A DNA stretch of 64,000 nt from Microbacterium sp. zg-Y1090 (GTDB taxonomy: Bacteria; Actinomycetota; Actinomycetes; Actinomycetales; Microbacteriaceae). The position numbers and the translations under genes were made by a program. The notes below the pieces were generated by a model. It did no database searches. It was not told the origin of the DNA and saw nothing but the letters and a program-made list of their open reading frames with translations. The DNA lies in assembly GCF_030246945.1 (NCBI RefSeq), contig NZ_CP126742.1:1798001-1862000 (forward strand). Direction: 5' to 3'. Positions within the stretch are counted from its first letter, which is position 1, and every line of letters begins with the position of its first letter. Shown here piece by piece: positions 9,029-18,247 of the stretch.

Positions 9029-9856
9029 TTACGCGCCGACCTTGAAGCGGGCGAAGTCGGTGATCATGATGCCGGCGTCCTTGGCGACCTGGGCGACGGA
9101 CATCTTGTTGTCCTTCGCGTAGTCCTGGTCGAGCAGGGCGACCTGCTTGAAGAACGCGTTCACGCGTCCCTCGACGATCTTCGGAAGTGCTGCCTCGGGC
9201 TTGCCCTCGTTGCGGGAGATCTCCGTGACGATCTCGCGCTCCTTGTCCACGTCGGCCGCGGGGACGTCCTCGCGGGAGAGGTAGGTGGGGTTGGCGAACG
9301 AGATGTGCTGCGCGATGCTGCGAGCGGTCTCGGCGTCGTCACCGGAGTAGGCGACGACCACGCCGATCTGCGGGGGCAGGTCCTTGCTGGTCTTGTGCAG
9401 GTAGACCTCGAAGTTGTCGCCGGTCAGCGTGCGCACGCGGCGCAGTTCGACCTTCTCGCCGATGATGGCGGCCTCGTCGTCGATGAGCTGCGCGACGGTC
9501 TGACCGCCGGCGTCGGCGGCGAGGGCGGCCTCGACGGAGTCGGCGTCGACGGCGGCGGCCGCGTCGGCCACCTTGTCGGCCAGCGCGATGAAGCGGTCGT
9601 TCTTGGCGACGAAGTCGGTCTCGGTGTTCAGCTCGAGCAGCGTGACCTTGCCGTCACGCTCACGGGCGACGACGAGGCCTTCGCTGGTGGAGCGGTCGGC
9701 ACGCTTCGCGTTGCCCTTCGCGCCCTTGAGTCGCAGGATCTCGACGGCCTTCTCGAGGTTGCCGTCGGCCTCCTCGAGCGCCTTCTTGGTGTCGACCATG
9801 CCCGTGCCGAGCTGGTCGCGCAGCGCCTTGATGTCGGCGATGGTGAAGTTTGCCAT
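9029..9856 (-). CDS. tsf: Elongation factor Ts
   Basis: 275 residues. The N-terminal UBA-like domain carries the conserved LGTGMVDTKKALEEADGN, and the TDFVAKND motif contacts EF-Tu. It exchanges GDP for GTP on EF-Tu. It is co-directional with rpsB just upstream, the conserved pair. Confidence 0.97.
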   Translation of the reverse strand: MANFTIADIKALRDQLGTGMVDTKKALEEADGNLEKAVEILRLKGAKGNAKRADRSTSEGLVVARERDGKVTLLELNTETDFVAKNDRFIALADKVADAAAAVDADSVEAALAADAGGQTVAQLIDDEAAIIGEKVELRRVRTLTGDNFEVYLHKTSKDLPPQIGVVVAYSGDDAETARSIAQHISFANPTYLSREDVPAADVDKEREIVTEISRNEGKPEAALPKIVEGRVNAFFKQVALLDQDYAKDNKMSVAQVAKDAGIMITDFARFKVGA

Positions 9857-9894
9857 GGGTGGTGGCTCCTAGGTTCGGTGGCTTTGTCGGTGGT

Positions 9895-9924
9895 GCCGCG
9901 GCGGGCGCACGCGCCCGCCGCGGC
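9895..9924 (-). promoter_or_regulatory. Strong rpsB-tsf intergenic RNA hairpin
   Basis: GCCGCGGCGGGCG (9895-9907) pairs perfectly with CGCCCGCCGCGGC (9912-9924) around a CACG loop. It lies between the rpsB stop (9940) and the tsf start (9856). It has no T-tract, so it is more likely an attenuator or a processing/stability element setting the S2:EF-Ts ratio than a full terminator. Confidence 0.65.
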
Positions 9925-9939
9925 GGAAACCGTGCGGAG

Positions 9940-10869
9940 TTACTCGGCGGCCTTGTCGGCGGCGTCGGCCTCGGCGACCGGGGCCCCCTCGGCAGCAGGA
10001 GCCTCCTCGGCCGGAGCCTCGGCGGCGATCGCGTCGTGAGCCTCAGCGCCGGCCTTGTCCGCGTCGGACTCGGTGGCGATGGTCTCGACCTCGGCGACGT
10101 CGGTGACGACGGGGGTCTCGAGCAGCTCGCGCTCCCAGTCGGCCAGCGGCTCGGCGTCGGCAGCCTCACCGGCGGGCTGGTGACGCTGGATGAGGCCCTC
10201 AGCGGCGGCGTCGGCGATCACGCGGGTCAGCAGACCCACGGCGCGGATCGCGTCGTCGTTGCCGGGGATCGGGTACTGGAACTCGTCCGGGTCGGCGTTG
10301 GTGTCGAGGATGCCGATGACGGGGATGCCGAGCTTGCGGGCCTCGTCGATGGCGAGGTGCTCGCGCTTGGCGTCGACGACCCAGATCGCCGAGGGGGTCT
10401 TCTGCAGGTTGCGGATACCGCCCAGCGACTTGTGGAGCTTGTCCAGCTCGCGCTTCTTGAGCAGCAGCTCCTTCTTGGTGAAGCCGCTGTTGGCCGGGGT
10501 CTCGTAGTCGAGCTCCTCGAGTTCCTTCATGCGGGCGAGGCGCTTGGAGATGGTGCTGAAGTTGGTCAGCAGACCACCGAGCCAGCGCTGGTTCACGTAG
10601 GGCTGGCCGACGCGGGTCGCCTGCTCGGCGATGACTTCCTGCGCCTGCTTCTTGGTGCCGACGAAGAGGATGGTGCCGCCGTGCGCGACGGTCTCCTTCA
10701 CGAATTCGTAGGCCTTGTCGATGTACCCGAGCGACTGCTGCAGGTCGATGATGTGGATGCCGCTGCGCTCGGTGAGGATGAAGCGCTTGACCTTCGGGTT
10801 CCACCGGCGGGTCTGGTGTCCGAAGTGCACGCCGCTGTCGAGCAGCTGGCGAATGGTGACGACGGCCAT
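9940..10869 (-). CDS. rpsB: 30S ribosomal protein S2
   Basis: 309 residues from ATG at 10869, preceded by AGGAGAACGGCC. The S2 signature is clear ([33 protein letters not shown]). The roughly 60-residue C-terminus beyond the core is Ala/Glu-rich, a common actinobacterial extension. In-frame sequence upstream of 10869 is not S2-like. Confidence 0.96.
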   Translation of the reverse strand: MAVVTIRQLLDSGVHFGHQTRRWNPKVKRFILTERSGIHIIDLQQSLGYIDKAYEFVKETVAHGGTILFVGTKKQAQEVIAEQATRVGQPYVNQRWLGGLLTNFSTISKRLARMKELEELDYETPANSGFTKKELLLKKRELDKLHKSLGGIRNLQKTPSAIWVVDAKREHLAIDEARKLGIPVIGILDTNADPDEFQYPIPGNDDAIRAVGLLTRVIADAAAEGLIQRHQPAGEAADAEPLADWERELLETPVVTDVAEVETIATESDADKAGAEAHDAIAAEAPAEEAPAAEGAPVAEADAADKAAE

Positions 10870-11180
10870 GGCCGTTCTCCTGTTCTCGGCGCAGTGCGCC
10901 GTTGTTTCGGTTGTCCACGCCTGGTCGAATGACCGGCGAGCCTGGTGCCCGGCGCACACCCGCCACCCGCTGATGCGGGAGGACCTGGGGTGTGGATGCC
11001 GCGTCGCGCCCGCCGGAGCGGGTGCAGTGCTGTGGGCACGCGGAGTCACCCCGCCGAAGCGGAGTGCGACCTCCATGCTATCAGTCACCGCCTTCTCCCC
11101 GGTGCGGAAGCCTGCGCGCGTTGTCCACGGACCGCCGGTGTGCCGGACCGCGTGCGGGACGCGGCGTGCACCATGGCGGA
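10870..11180. promoter_or_regulatory. rpsB leader and divergent intergenic region
   Basis: No gene is seen between rpsB and the M23 peptidase gene. The rpsB side has a short perfect hairpin (CGGCGCA, one base, TGCGCCG; 10887-10901) just upstream of the ribosome binding site, and a second small one (CCCGC-TGAT-GCGGG) near 10970. These could belong to a structured S2 leader. No confident -35/-10 pair was identified. Confidence 0.4.
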
Positions 11181-12317
11181 ATGAACCGGACCAGACGCGC
11201 GTGGGCAGCGCACGCCGTGATCCTGCTCGCCCTGCTGGTCGGGTCGGGTGTGCCCGCACCGGGCGGCGCCCGGGCGCTCGAAGCGACGGCATCGCCGGCG
11301 ATCGACTCCCCCCTCGAACGCGAGCTCCCCGGCGACGTGCCGTGGCTCTGGCCGCTCCCCGGCGCGGGCGTGACCGACCCGTTCCGCGCGCCCCCTCACC
11401 GCTACGGACCGGGTCACCGCGGCATGGATCTGGCGGGCGCGGTCGGCACGGCGGTGGTCTCCCCCGCCGATGGTGTCATCGCCTTCGCCGGGCCGGTCGC
11501 CGGCCGCACCCTGCTGACCGTCGACCACGGCTCCGGTTTCGTGACGACGCTGGAGCCGGTGGCACCGGTCGTCGCCGCCGGCCAGTCGGTCGTGCGCGGC
11601 GAGGTGCTGGGCACGATCACAACCGGCGGGCACACCCGGCGGGGCGAGGTGCACATCGGAGTGCGGCGCGATGGCGAGTACGTCAATCCGATGCTGCTGT
11701 TCGGCGACGTGCCGCGGGCGGTGCTGCTGCCCTGCTGTCAGTCGTCCCGCTCGATGCGGTTGCGGTCGCCCTCGTCGGCGACGGCATCCAGCTCGCCGGC
11801 CTCGACCTCGTTGTCGTTGCCCGCGATCACCACGGAGCCGATCGCGTCGCGCACGTCGACCGTGTTGCGGTCCCCGCGCACCGCGAGGTCGTCGACGGCG
11901 GTGGCCTCCACGTCGTTGTCCTGTCCGGCGATCGTGACCGAACCGACGTCACCCGCGTCCACCTCGTGCCGGTCGCCGGCGATGAGCAGCTCCCCCACGG
12001 TGGCGGTGGTGAGGTCCAGCTCGACATCGGTGCCCTCCACCGTCACCTGCGGGCACGACCCGGTCAGCACGCGGTCGCCGCCCGCCGAGACCGTCACGGC
12101 CGATCCGCCGCAGTCGTGGCCGGGAAGGGTGGTCGACGAGGGCGACGGGATCGCGGACGGCGTCGCCGGGACGGGGGCCGCGGGCGATGAGTCCGCCGGG
12201 GAGGTCGGGCGAACCGTCACGGCAGGGCGCGCGCCGTCGGCCGGCACCGGCGAGCACCCGCTGAAGGTGATCGCCATCGCGGCGGCGGCGAGGACGACGG
12301 AGGCTGTCAGACGGTGA
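11181..12317 (+). CDS. M23-family peptidase-like exported protein, open frame overrunning the next gene
   Basis: The N-terminus has a signal peptide (about 1-32). The M23/LytM-like domain spans about 50-180, with GHRGMDLAG (Zn-ligand His and Asp), VDHGSGF and GEVHIGVR. The first His of the usual HxH is Glu here, and the AH motif is replaced by LEPV, as in the actinobacterial TTYEPV subgroup. Homology ends near 11737. The frame then stays open for 190 codons antisense to the whole DUF3060 gene, with a composition unlike a folded domain. The native stop has probably been lost, or the extension is not functional. Confidence 0.65.
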   Translation: MNRTRRAWAAHAVILLALLVGSGVPAPGGARALEATASPAIDSPLERELPGDVPWLWPLPGAGVTDPFRAPPHRYGPGHRGMDLAGAVGTAVVSPADGVIAFAGPVAGRTLLTVDHGSGFVTTLEPVAPVVAAGQSVVRGEVLGTITTGGHTRRGEVHIGVRRDGEYVNPMLLFGDVPRAVLLPCCQSSRSMRLRSPSSATASSSPASTSLSLPAITTEPIASRTSTVLRSPRTARSSTAVASTSLSCPAIVTEPTSPASTSCRSPAMSSSPTVAVVRSSSTSVPSTVTCGHDPVSTRSPPAETVTADPPQSWPGRVVDEGDGIADGVAGTGAAGDESAGEVGRTVTAGRAPSAGTGEHPLKVIAIAAAARTTEAVRR

Positions 12318-12325
12318 CGGGACAT
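11738..12325 (-). CDS. DUF3060-type lipoprotein
   Basis: 195 residues. The signal segment ends in TFSGC, a probable lipobox (Cys24), followed by a Pro/Ser/Thr spacer. The C-terminal 110 residues form repeating beta strands ([24 protein letters not shown]) as in the DUF3060 right-handed beta-helix-like family, often surface lipoproteins of Actinobacteria. It is convergent with, and overlapped by, the M23 peptidase frame. Confidence 0.75.
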   Translation of the reverse strand: MSRHRLTASVVLAAAAMAITFSGCSPVPADGARPAVTVRPTSPADSSPAAPVPATPSAIPSPSSTTLPGHDCGGSAVTVSAGGDRVLTGSCPQVTVEGTDVELDLTTATVGELLIAGDRHEVDAGDVGSVTIAGQDNDVEATAVDDLAVRGDRNTVDVRDAIGSVVIAGNDNEVEAGELDAVADEGDRNRIERDD

Positions 12326-12374
12326 GGCTCAACGGTAGGCGGCGCGGTGAGACGTCGCCACACGACCCGTCGCG

Positions 12375-13277
12375 TCAGGCTCGGGGGTGCGCCAGACGAT
12401 AGGCCGCGGTGAGACGTTCGCTCGAGACGTGGGTGTAGATCTGCGTCGTCCCGAGGCTCGCGTGGCCGAGCATCTCCTGCACCGCGCGCAGGTCCGCTCC
12501 CCCGTCCAGCAGGTGGGTCGCCGCCGAGTGGCGCAGGGCATGAGGCCCCACGGTCTCCGCGCCCACCAGGGGCGCGATCTCCCGCGCGACGACGTCGTAC
12601 ACCGCCCGCGGCCCGATGCGCGCCCCGCGGAGGCCGAGGAACACCGCCGGGGGCGGGGATTCGCCGCGAGCCGCGAGCGCGGGCCGCCCCCGCACCAGGT
12701 AGGCATCGAGAGCGCGCGCAGCGGGGGCGCCGTAGGGCACCACCCGCTCTTTCGAGCCTTTGCCCAGCACCCGAACGGTGGCGGCGGAACGGTCGAGGTC
12801 GCCGACGTCGATGCCGCACAGCTCCGACACCCGCAGTCCGGCTCCGTACAGCAGCTCCAGCACCGCCGCATCGCGCAGATCCCGGGGGTCTCCGGCGGCA
12901 GCACGGGCGTGCACGCCGTCGAGCACGTCGGCGAGACCGTCGGCCGCGGCGACGCGCGGCAGTGTGCGTCCCCGCTTCGGAGCGACCAGGCGCAGACTGG
13001 GGTCGGTCGGCAGGTGGCCGTACTCGACCGCCCATCCGAACAAGCCGCGAGCGGCGGCCGTGCGCCGGGCGAGGGTGGCACGTGCGTCGCCCCGGCGGGT
13101 CGCCGCCCACAGCCATTCCCGCAGGGCCTCGAGGTCCACCTCGGTCAGCGGGAGATCGCCGACGGAGGCGGTCATGTCCGCCAGGTCGGAACGATATGCC
13201 CGCACGGTGGCCTGCGACAGGCGGCGCACATCGACGAGGTGCCGCGTGTAGACCTCGACCGCCTCGGAGATGCGCAT
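12375..13277 (-). CDS. xerC: Tyrosine recombinase XerC
   Basis: 300 residues, the XerC/D size. The SAM-like N-terminal core-binding domain is followed by a catalytic domain with Arg149 (GAGLRVSEL), Lys173, His246-x2-Arg249 ([10 protein letters not shown]), His272 ([10 protein letters not shown]) and Tyr281. It resolves chromosome dimers at dif. It is the housekeeping enzyme, clearly different from the three long island recombinases. It sits downstream of dprA, as in most Actinobacteria. Confidence 0.92.
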   Translation of the reverse strand: MRISEAVEVYTRHLVDVRRLSQATVRAYRSDLADMTASVGDLPLTEVDLEALREWLWAATRRGDARATLARRTAAARGLFGWAVEYGHLPTDPSLRLVAPKRGRTLPRVAAADGLADVLDGVHARAAAGDPRDLRDAAVLELLYGAGLRVSELCGIDVGDLDRSAATVRVLGKGSKERVVPYGAPAARALDAYLVRGRPALAARGESPPPAVFLGLRGARIGPRAVYDVVAREIAPLVGAETVGPHALRHSAATHLLDGGADLRAVQEMLGHASLGTTQIYTHVSSERLTAAYRLAHPRA

Positions 13278-13325
13278 GTGTCCAGGATGCCGTCCGCATC
13301 GATCGTTGCGCCGCCGACCCTCCGA

Positions 13326-14519
13326 TCACCGCCGCGTCACCACGAGCCGCCACCCGGCAGGTCCGTGCTGCGCCCGCCCGTGCAGGAGCAGCAGGCCGAG
13401 GCCCCGTTCGACCTGCGTGGTGCTCTGGCCGCACCTGCGCGCGATGTCGTCCACCGGCCGCCAGGCACGGGTGCTCAGCGCATCGCGCAGGGCGGTGGCC
13501 TCGTCGATCCACTCCTCCGCCCCCGGCAGCCGGTCGTCGTGCATGCCGAGCAGCTCGCGCACATCGTCCGCATCCGTGATGCAGCGGGCGTCGTACTCGC
13601 GCAGCAGGCGGTGGCACCCGGCCGAGGAGGGACTCGTCACCGGGCCGGGAACCGCGCCGAGCCCCCGACCGAGCGACGCCGCGTGCCCGGCCGTGTTGAG
13701 CGATCCGCTGCGGTGGCCCGCTTCGACGACGACCACCGCATCCGACAGCGCGGCGATGAGACGGTTGCGCGCCAAGAACCTCCACTTCGTCGGTGCCGCG
13801 CCGCAGGGCAGTTCACTGATCACCGCACCCGATCGGGCGACGCGGCGCAGCAGATCTTCGTGGCCGGACGGATAAGGGCGGTCCACTCCCCCGGCGAGGA
13901 AGGCGTCCGTGTGCCCACCAGCGGCGAGGGCGGCGCGGTGCGCGGCGCCGTCGATGCCGTAGGCGGCGCCGGAGACGATGCGCACCCCGTCCCCGGCGAG
14001 ATCCGCCGCCAGCTCCATCGCGACGTGCTCGCCGTACGAGGTCGCGGCGCGCGCGCCGACGATCGCCACGGCCAGGCCCCGCTGCTCGGGGAGTGCGCCC
14101 CGCACCCACAGCGCCAGCGGCGCGTGGGGGCCGAGGTCGTCCATTCGGGCCGGCCACCGCGCGTCGCCGGGCACGACGAGACGGGCCGTCACGCGGCGCG
14201 CGGTGTCGAAGGCGGCCCTCAGCGGGCCGGGTGCGAGTCGCGGTCGCCAGCGGTCGAGCGCATCCTGCGCGCGGGCGGGATCGATCCCTGCGGCCGCCGC
14301 GATGCCCCGGGCGTCTCCGGTGACGACGGACCCCAGCGCGGCGGCCGCACCCACCTCGCCGACCAGCAGCCCGGCGTCGCCGTCGCCCGGCTCGCACAGC
14401 GCCGACCAGACGGCGCGCGCATAGCGCTCGACGACGACGCCGTCGTCGAGCTCGCCCGGCACGAGTCCGAGCAGCGCCGCACGAGCGGCGTTCGCGGAGA
14501 GAGGGAGGGTGGAGTTCAC
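13326..14519 (-). CDS. dprA: DNA-processing protein DprA
   Basis: 397 residues, GTG start overlapping the comM stop (GTGA). The Rossmann-like DprA core contains VAIVGARAATSYGEHVA, the SGAAYGIDGAAHRAAL loop and FLARNRLIAAL. A C-terminal winged helix (about 335-390) follows. DprA loads RecA on incoming single-stranded DNA. Because its start is coupled to the comM 3' fragment, the island must change how it is expressed. Confidence 0.93.
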   Translation of the reverse strand: MNSTLPLSANAARAALLGLVPGELDDGVVVERYARAVWSALCEPGDGDAGLLVGEVGAAAALGSVVTGDARGIAAAAGIDPARAQDALDRWRPRLAPGPLRAAFDTARRVTARLVVPGDARWPARMDDLGPHAPLALWVRGALPEQRGLAVAIVGARAATSYGEHVAMELAADLAGDGVRIVSGAAYGIDGAAHRAALAAGGHTDAFLAGGVDRPYPSGHEDLLRRVARSGAVISELPCGAAPTKWRFLARNRLIAALSDAVVVVEAGHRSGSLNTAGHAASLGRGLGAVPGPVTSPSSAGCHRLLREYDARCITDADDVRELLGMHDDRLPGAEEWIDEATALRDALSTRAWRPVDDIARRCGQSTTQVERGLGLLLLHGRAQHGPAGWRLVVTRR

Positions 14520-15010
14520 AGTGGGGTCGCCCCTTTCTTCAGATACAGCGCCCGGCCGATGTCGTCGATCTCGAGGCGGTCGCGCCCGGCCAGGTCAGCG
14601 TGCGTCCACGCCACACGCAGCACACGGTCGTACCCGCGCAGCGTGAGCGCGCCGCGGTGCAGGGCCGCGTCCAGCGGACGGCGCACCAGCGGCGGCGGCG
14701 CGCACGGACCCTGCCGCAGCCACGCCCCCGAGACCTCCGCATTGGTGCGCCAGGGCGTGGCGCGCAGTCGACCGGCCGCGAGGTGGCGGGCCGCCGCGAC
14801 CCGTGCGCGCGCCTCTGCGGTCGTGATGCCGCGCTGCCCTGCGGCCTGCGTGTGCGCGACGGAGACGCGCCTCACCGACAGCTCGATGTCGATGCGGTCG
14901 CGGATCGGTCCGGACAGCCGACCGAGGTAACGGCGGATGCCGGCCGGCGGGCAGACGCAGTCGCCCCCGGGCACCCCGTAGGAGCCGCAGGGGCACGGGT
15001 TCGTCGCGAG
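14516..15010 (-). pseudogene. comM: comM (YifB/Mg-chelatase-like ATPase), 3' fragment
   Basis: These 164 codons encode the C-terminal third of ComM, beginning at LATNPCPCG and including DRIDIELSVRRV and the C-terminal helical domain. Homology stops sharply at 15010|15011, where the island begins. Joined to the fragment ending at 36262 it gives a 510-residue protein, the normal ComM length. ComM is a hexameric helicase that extends branch migration during natural transformation. The fragment remains in frame with an island ATG at 15076 and could still be translated as a 186-residue piece. Confidence 0.92.
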
Positions 15011-15070
15011 GTTGTATCCGTGGTTTAGTCGCTGCCCACTATCCACAAGATCGAATGTTCCGTACCTTGC

Positions 15071-15080
15071 ACTCATGAGT
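15071..15080. other. Palindrome carrying overlapping divergent start codons
   Basis: ACTCATGAGT is a perfect 10-base palindrome. On the plus strand its ATG (15075) starts the first recombinase; on the minus strand its ATG (15076) opens a frame that runs straight into the comM 3' fragment. Neither start has an evident Shine-Dalgarno sequence. Confidence 0.6.
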
Positions 15081-16556
15081 CAGGAAGATGTCGAGAGCGG
15101 GCTAGATGTCTGGACGCTTCACTACGCGTCGGATCACTACGCCAGCCTCGACGCGGTCGGCTTACCTCTATTCGCCGACTGGGAGGGTTGGCGACGCGAT
15201 GTCGGGATCCCGCGCGGCACGCCGTTCCTGCTGTCGCCGGAGCTGCATTACGACGTGGCGCTAAACAAGTTTTTCCATTCGACCGAGATGTTGCCGGCCG
15301 CACTGTCGACGCGACAGGGCTACGCGCGGGATCTTCGGAGCTTCCTCGACTTCCTCGAACGAGGACGCGGGCGGCGACCCTGGACCGAGGCGACGGTGGA
15401 TGACCATGCCGCATATATGGCATGGCGACGTGAGAACGCGCTGGGCCCGCTCATTAGCGACTCGACGTGGAATCGGGAGGTTGCCGCTATCGACCGCTTC
15501 TACAGATGGCAGGTCGCTGAGGGCAACTGTGTCGCCTCACCTGTGCCACAACGTCAGCGGCGTTCGAGCTCGCGGCGGCACTCTGAGCACACGCAGCCTG
15601 CGACCTACGCGCACGGAGCTCGACGTGGGCGAGTCGGTTGGCTTCCCTCACGGTCCTATCGCCGCTGGAGGGACATCGGCCTACGAGGATACGAGACCTC
15701 CGGGCTCGCGTCAGAGAAGTTCAGGGGGCGCTGGTCGGATCGCAACGCGCTGTTCGCCGACCTGATGGTTCGGACGGGCCTCCGGCTTACAGAGCAGAGC
15801 TCCCTCTTGGTCCAGGAGCTTCCGGCGCTGATGACTTTGGTCGGCTACCACCGGTTCTGGCTACCCAAGTCCATCGCGAAGGGCGCCTCGGCGCGATACG
15901 TTTACGTGCCTTCCGCGATCCTTCGCGACCTTCACCACTACATTGACGTGGATCGAAGTGCGGCACTTGCGCGCGGCCGGGCTGCGGGGCGCTACGACCC
16001 GCAAGATCGGTCGAGAATCCTCATCGAGGCCCCTGCCGGCTCACCAGCGGGTCGCCGAAAGCTATCGCAGCTCGGCCCAGAGGACCGCGCTCGCGTGCTG
16101 GTGAAGGGCGATGCTGGGTGGGAGCCGGCGTCTCTTTGGCTGGGCGAAGGGGGTGACCCGCTGTCCCGCAAGACCTGGCAGGACCTCTTCAGCAAGGCGG
16201 ATGCCCGATGTCGAGCTGCCGGGGTGGGGTTATCGGCTCACCCTCACCTCCTTCGACACACATACGCCGTGAACACCTTGGAGCTCATGTACCGAGGACA
16301 TCTCGATGACCTGGCGAGGTTCACCTCGACCCAGAGGTTGCATTACCGGATGATCTGGGGCGAGCCGATCCGCTGGGTCCAGGCGCGGCTGGGACACAAA
16401 AGCCAAACGTCGACGGAGATCTACCTCCACACCCTCGAGCGCCTCGAGATGGAGACAAGGATGACCCTCGTCGACGAAAACTGGGACGATGCGAGAGCTC
16501 TGGTCACCCATCTGGATGACTACGGATCGATGGAAATAGGCGGTGACCGCCCGTGA
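15075..16556 (+). CDS. Tyrosine recombinase, TnpA-like (first of four)
   Basis: 493 residues from ATG at 15075, 64 bases inside the island end. An N-terminal core-binding domain (about 60-150) is followed by a basic linker and a catalytic domain. Arg237 (TGLRLTEQS), a possible Lys near 270, His391-x2-Arg394 (HPHLLRHTYAVN), His441 (LGHKSQTSTE) and Tyr450 give a full catalytic set. It is longer than Tn554 TnpA (361) but in the same position, first in the operon. The stop overlaps the next start as GTGA. It is probably the catalytic integrase acting with the next three proteins. Confidence 0.85.
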   Translation: MSQEDVESGLDVWTLHYASDHYASLDAVGLPLFADWEGWRRDVGIPRGTPFLLSPELHYDVALNKFFHSTEMLPAALSTRQGYARDLRSFLDFLERGRGRRPWTEATVDDHAAYMAWRRENALGPLISDSTWNREVAAIDRFYRWQVAEGNCVASPVPQRQRRSSSRRHSEHTQPATYAHGARRGRVGWLPSRSYRRWRDIGLRGYETSGLASEKFRGRWSDRNALFADLMVRTGLRLTEQSSLLVQELPALMTLVGYHRFWLPKSIAKGASARYVYVPSAILRDLHHYIDVDRSAALARGRAAGRYDPQDRSRILIEAPAGSPAGRRKLSQLGPEDRARVLVKGDAGWEPASLWLGEGGDPLSRKTWQDLFSKADARCRAAGVGLSAHPHLLRHTYAVNTLELMYRGHLDDLARFTSTQRLHYRMIWGEPIRWVQARLGHKSQTSTEIYLHTLERLEMETRMTLVDENWDDARALVTHLDDYGSMEIGGDRP

Positions 16557-18247
16557 GCCCCCGAGGAGACACACGCCTAGGCGTTCCCTCGCGTATGCCG
16601 AGCTCCTATTACGAACCACCTCCCAAGACTTCAGGAACGGTCATCCACTTCCGCGGGGAGGACGGCCGCACGGCGGACCTCGACGTCTCCACGCTCGCAT
16701 TACCTGGATGGCATGAGGCCTTACTGCCTTGCGTGACTGCGCGAGTTGGACCGACCGGCCAACTCAGGACGTTGGCGTCAGTACAAGGCTTCTGGGGAGC
16801 GCTTGGACGGGCCCTGGCCGCGATGAGCGCACTCCTTGCACACCCCCGGACGCCTCAGGACTTGCGCCGCCACCATGTGGAGTCGTTACTACGTGTTCAG
16901 GCTGACCGAGTCGGCGAGACTCAAGCGAGACTGGAGATGAGATCGCTGGCTCTGTGTTTCGACAACGAGCCGCTCCGGTCTGTCTTGGATGGCGAGGCGG
17001 TGGCCGCCATGCGGCCGCGCGTGCGAGGTCGCTATAGCCCACGGAGCGGCTACTCCGACGGCGAGCTATCGCGCATCGTTACGGCGGCTCGAGAAGACGT
17101 CGCGAGGATGGTTCACCGCCTCGAACAAGCTGGCGACGCCACGCCGCCGCCTTCGGACATGCTGCCGACGCGGCGCGCCGAAGCGGAGCTAGTGTTCCTG
17201 ACCCAGCGCGATCTGACACCGATGCTCGTTCTGTTGATTGCCAACACAGGCTGGAACGTCGAGTCGATCAAAGAGCTCCCGAGTAGTCACAGAGTCATCG
17301 AGGGTTTGGCAGTCGAGGTCGACCTCCAGAAGCGTCGACGTGGGAGCGGAAACTGGCATCACACCGAGACGTGGGAGATCGGACCACCCGGCAAGGAGCT
17401 ACTCACGCCCGGGGGTACATACCTGCTCCTCCACCGCCTCATGAGCGCGGCGCGAGCCCAGATGGCGGAGCCCGCCTTCTGGGCACTATGGCACGCAACG
17501 GGTAAGGGGCCCCGATGTCGAAACCCGTTCGCGCGCTCACTCCGTGGAGGCCCACACTCGAGTCGTTGGGTCGAGCGAGCGAACATTCGTTCCGATGGTT
17601 CCCTGGACGGCGCTGACACTCTGTTGCAGCTTGACTTCAACCGGTTGAAGACCAGCGTGGATGTGCGGCGAACTCGTCAGATGGGTGGTCACATGCCGTC
17701 CTCGCCTCTTAGCAATGGCATGGAGGTTCTGTTCCGCAACTATCTTGCCGGGGACGCGTCGACCATCGACTGGTCAGGCGACGTCATGTCTGAGGCGATG
17801 AATGATCTCCTCGCCACCGCTCGGAAGAACCACCGGGACGCGCTTGCGATGCAAGGTCGTACTCAACTGAAGGTAAATCCCACCCGAGTGGCGGCGACCC
17901 AGCCGGATGAAACCGTGGACACGGCCTGGGCCGCGTGCGTCGACCACGAACACCACCCGCTCACGGGGCGGCGCTGCACTAAGTCCTTTCTGTCGTGCTT
18001 CCAATGTGCCAACTGCGTCGTGACAGGCGAGCATCTGCCACGTCTGCTGTCGCTCCTAGACGCACTTGAGCGCAGGAGGCGCGAAGTCTCCGAAGCGGAC
18101 TGGTGGAGCCGGTACGGCGCCACATGGGCGACCATCCGATACGAAGTCCTCCCAAAGTTCACTGAGGCGGAGCTCGCACACGCTGACCAAGCGAAACCCG
18201 GCGACAGCTACTTGGACCTCGTTGAGCCGAGGTGGGAGCGAGGATGA
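16553..18247 (+). CDS. Recombinase-family protein, apparently lacking catalytic residues (second of four)
   Basis: 564 residues, GTG start coupled by a 4-base overlap on each side. The position of the first catalytic Arg reads TGWNVESIK, with no Arg, and there is no clear C-terminal Tyr box. A basic RRTRQMGGH stretch (about 374-382) may be the remains of box II. Near the C-terminus is a Cys cluster (C-x6-C-x2-C-x2-C, about 479-491), probably zinc-binding. It could be a structural or DNA-recognition partner of the active recombinases. Family membership rests on operon position and layout more than on motifs. Confidence 0.7.
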   Translation: MSPRGDTRLGVPSRMPSSYYEPPPKTSGTVIHFRGEDGRTADLDVSTLALPGWHEALLPCVTARVGPTGQLRTLASVQGFWGALGRALAAMSALLAHPRTPQDLRRHHVESLLRVQADRVGETQARLEMRSLALCFDNEPLRSVLDGEAVAAMRPRVRGRYSPRSGYSDGELSRIVTAAREDVARMVHRLEQAGDATPPPSDMLPTRRAEAELVFLTQRDLTPMLVLLIANTGWNVESIKELPSSHRVIEGLAVEVDLQKRRRGSGNWHHTETWEIGPPGKELLTPGGTYLLLHRLMSAARAQMAEPAFWALWHATGKGPRCRNPFARSLRGGPHSSRWVERANIRSDGSLDGADTLLQLDFNRLKTSVDVRRTRQMGGHMPSSPLSNGMEVLFRNYLAGDASTIDWSGDVMSEAMNDLLATARKNHRDALAMQGRTQLKVNPTRVAATQPDETVDTAWAACVDHEHHPLTGRRCTKSFLSCFQCANCVVTGEHLPRLLSLLDALERRRREVSEADWWSRYGATWATIRYEVLPKFTEAELAHADQAKPGDSYLDLVEPRWERG

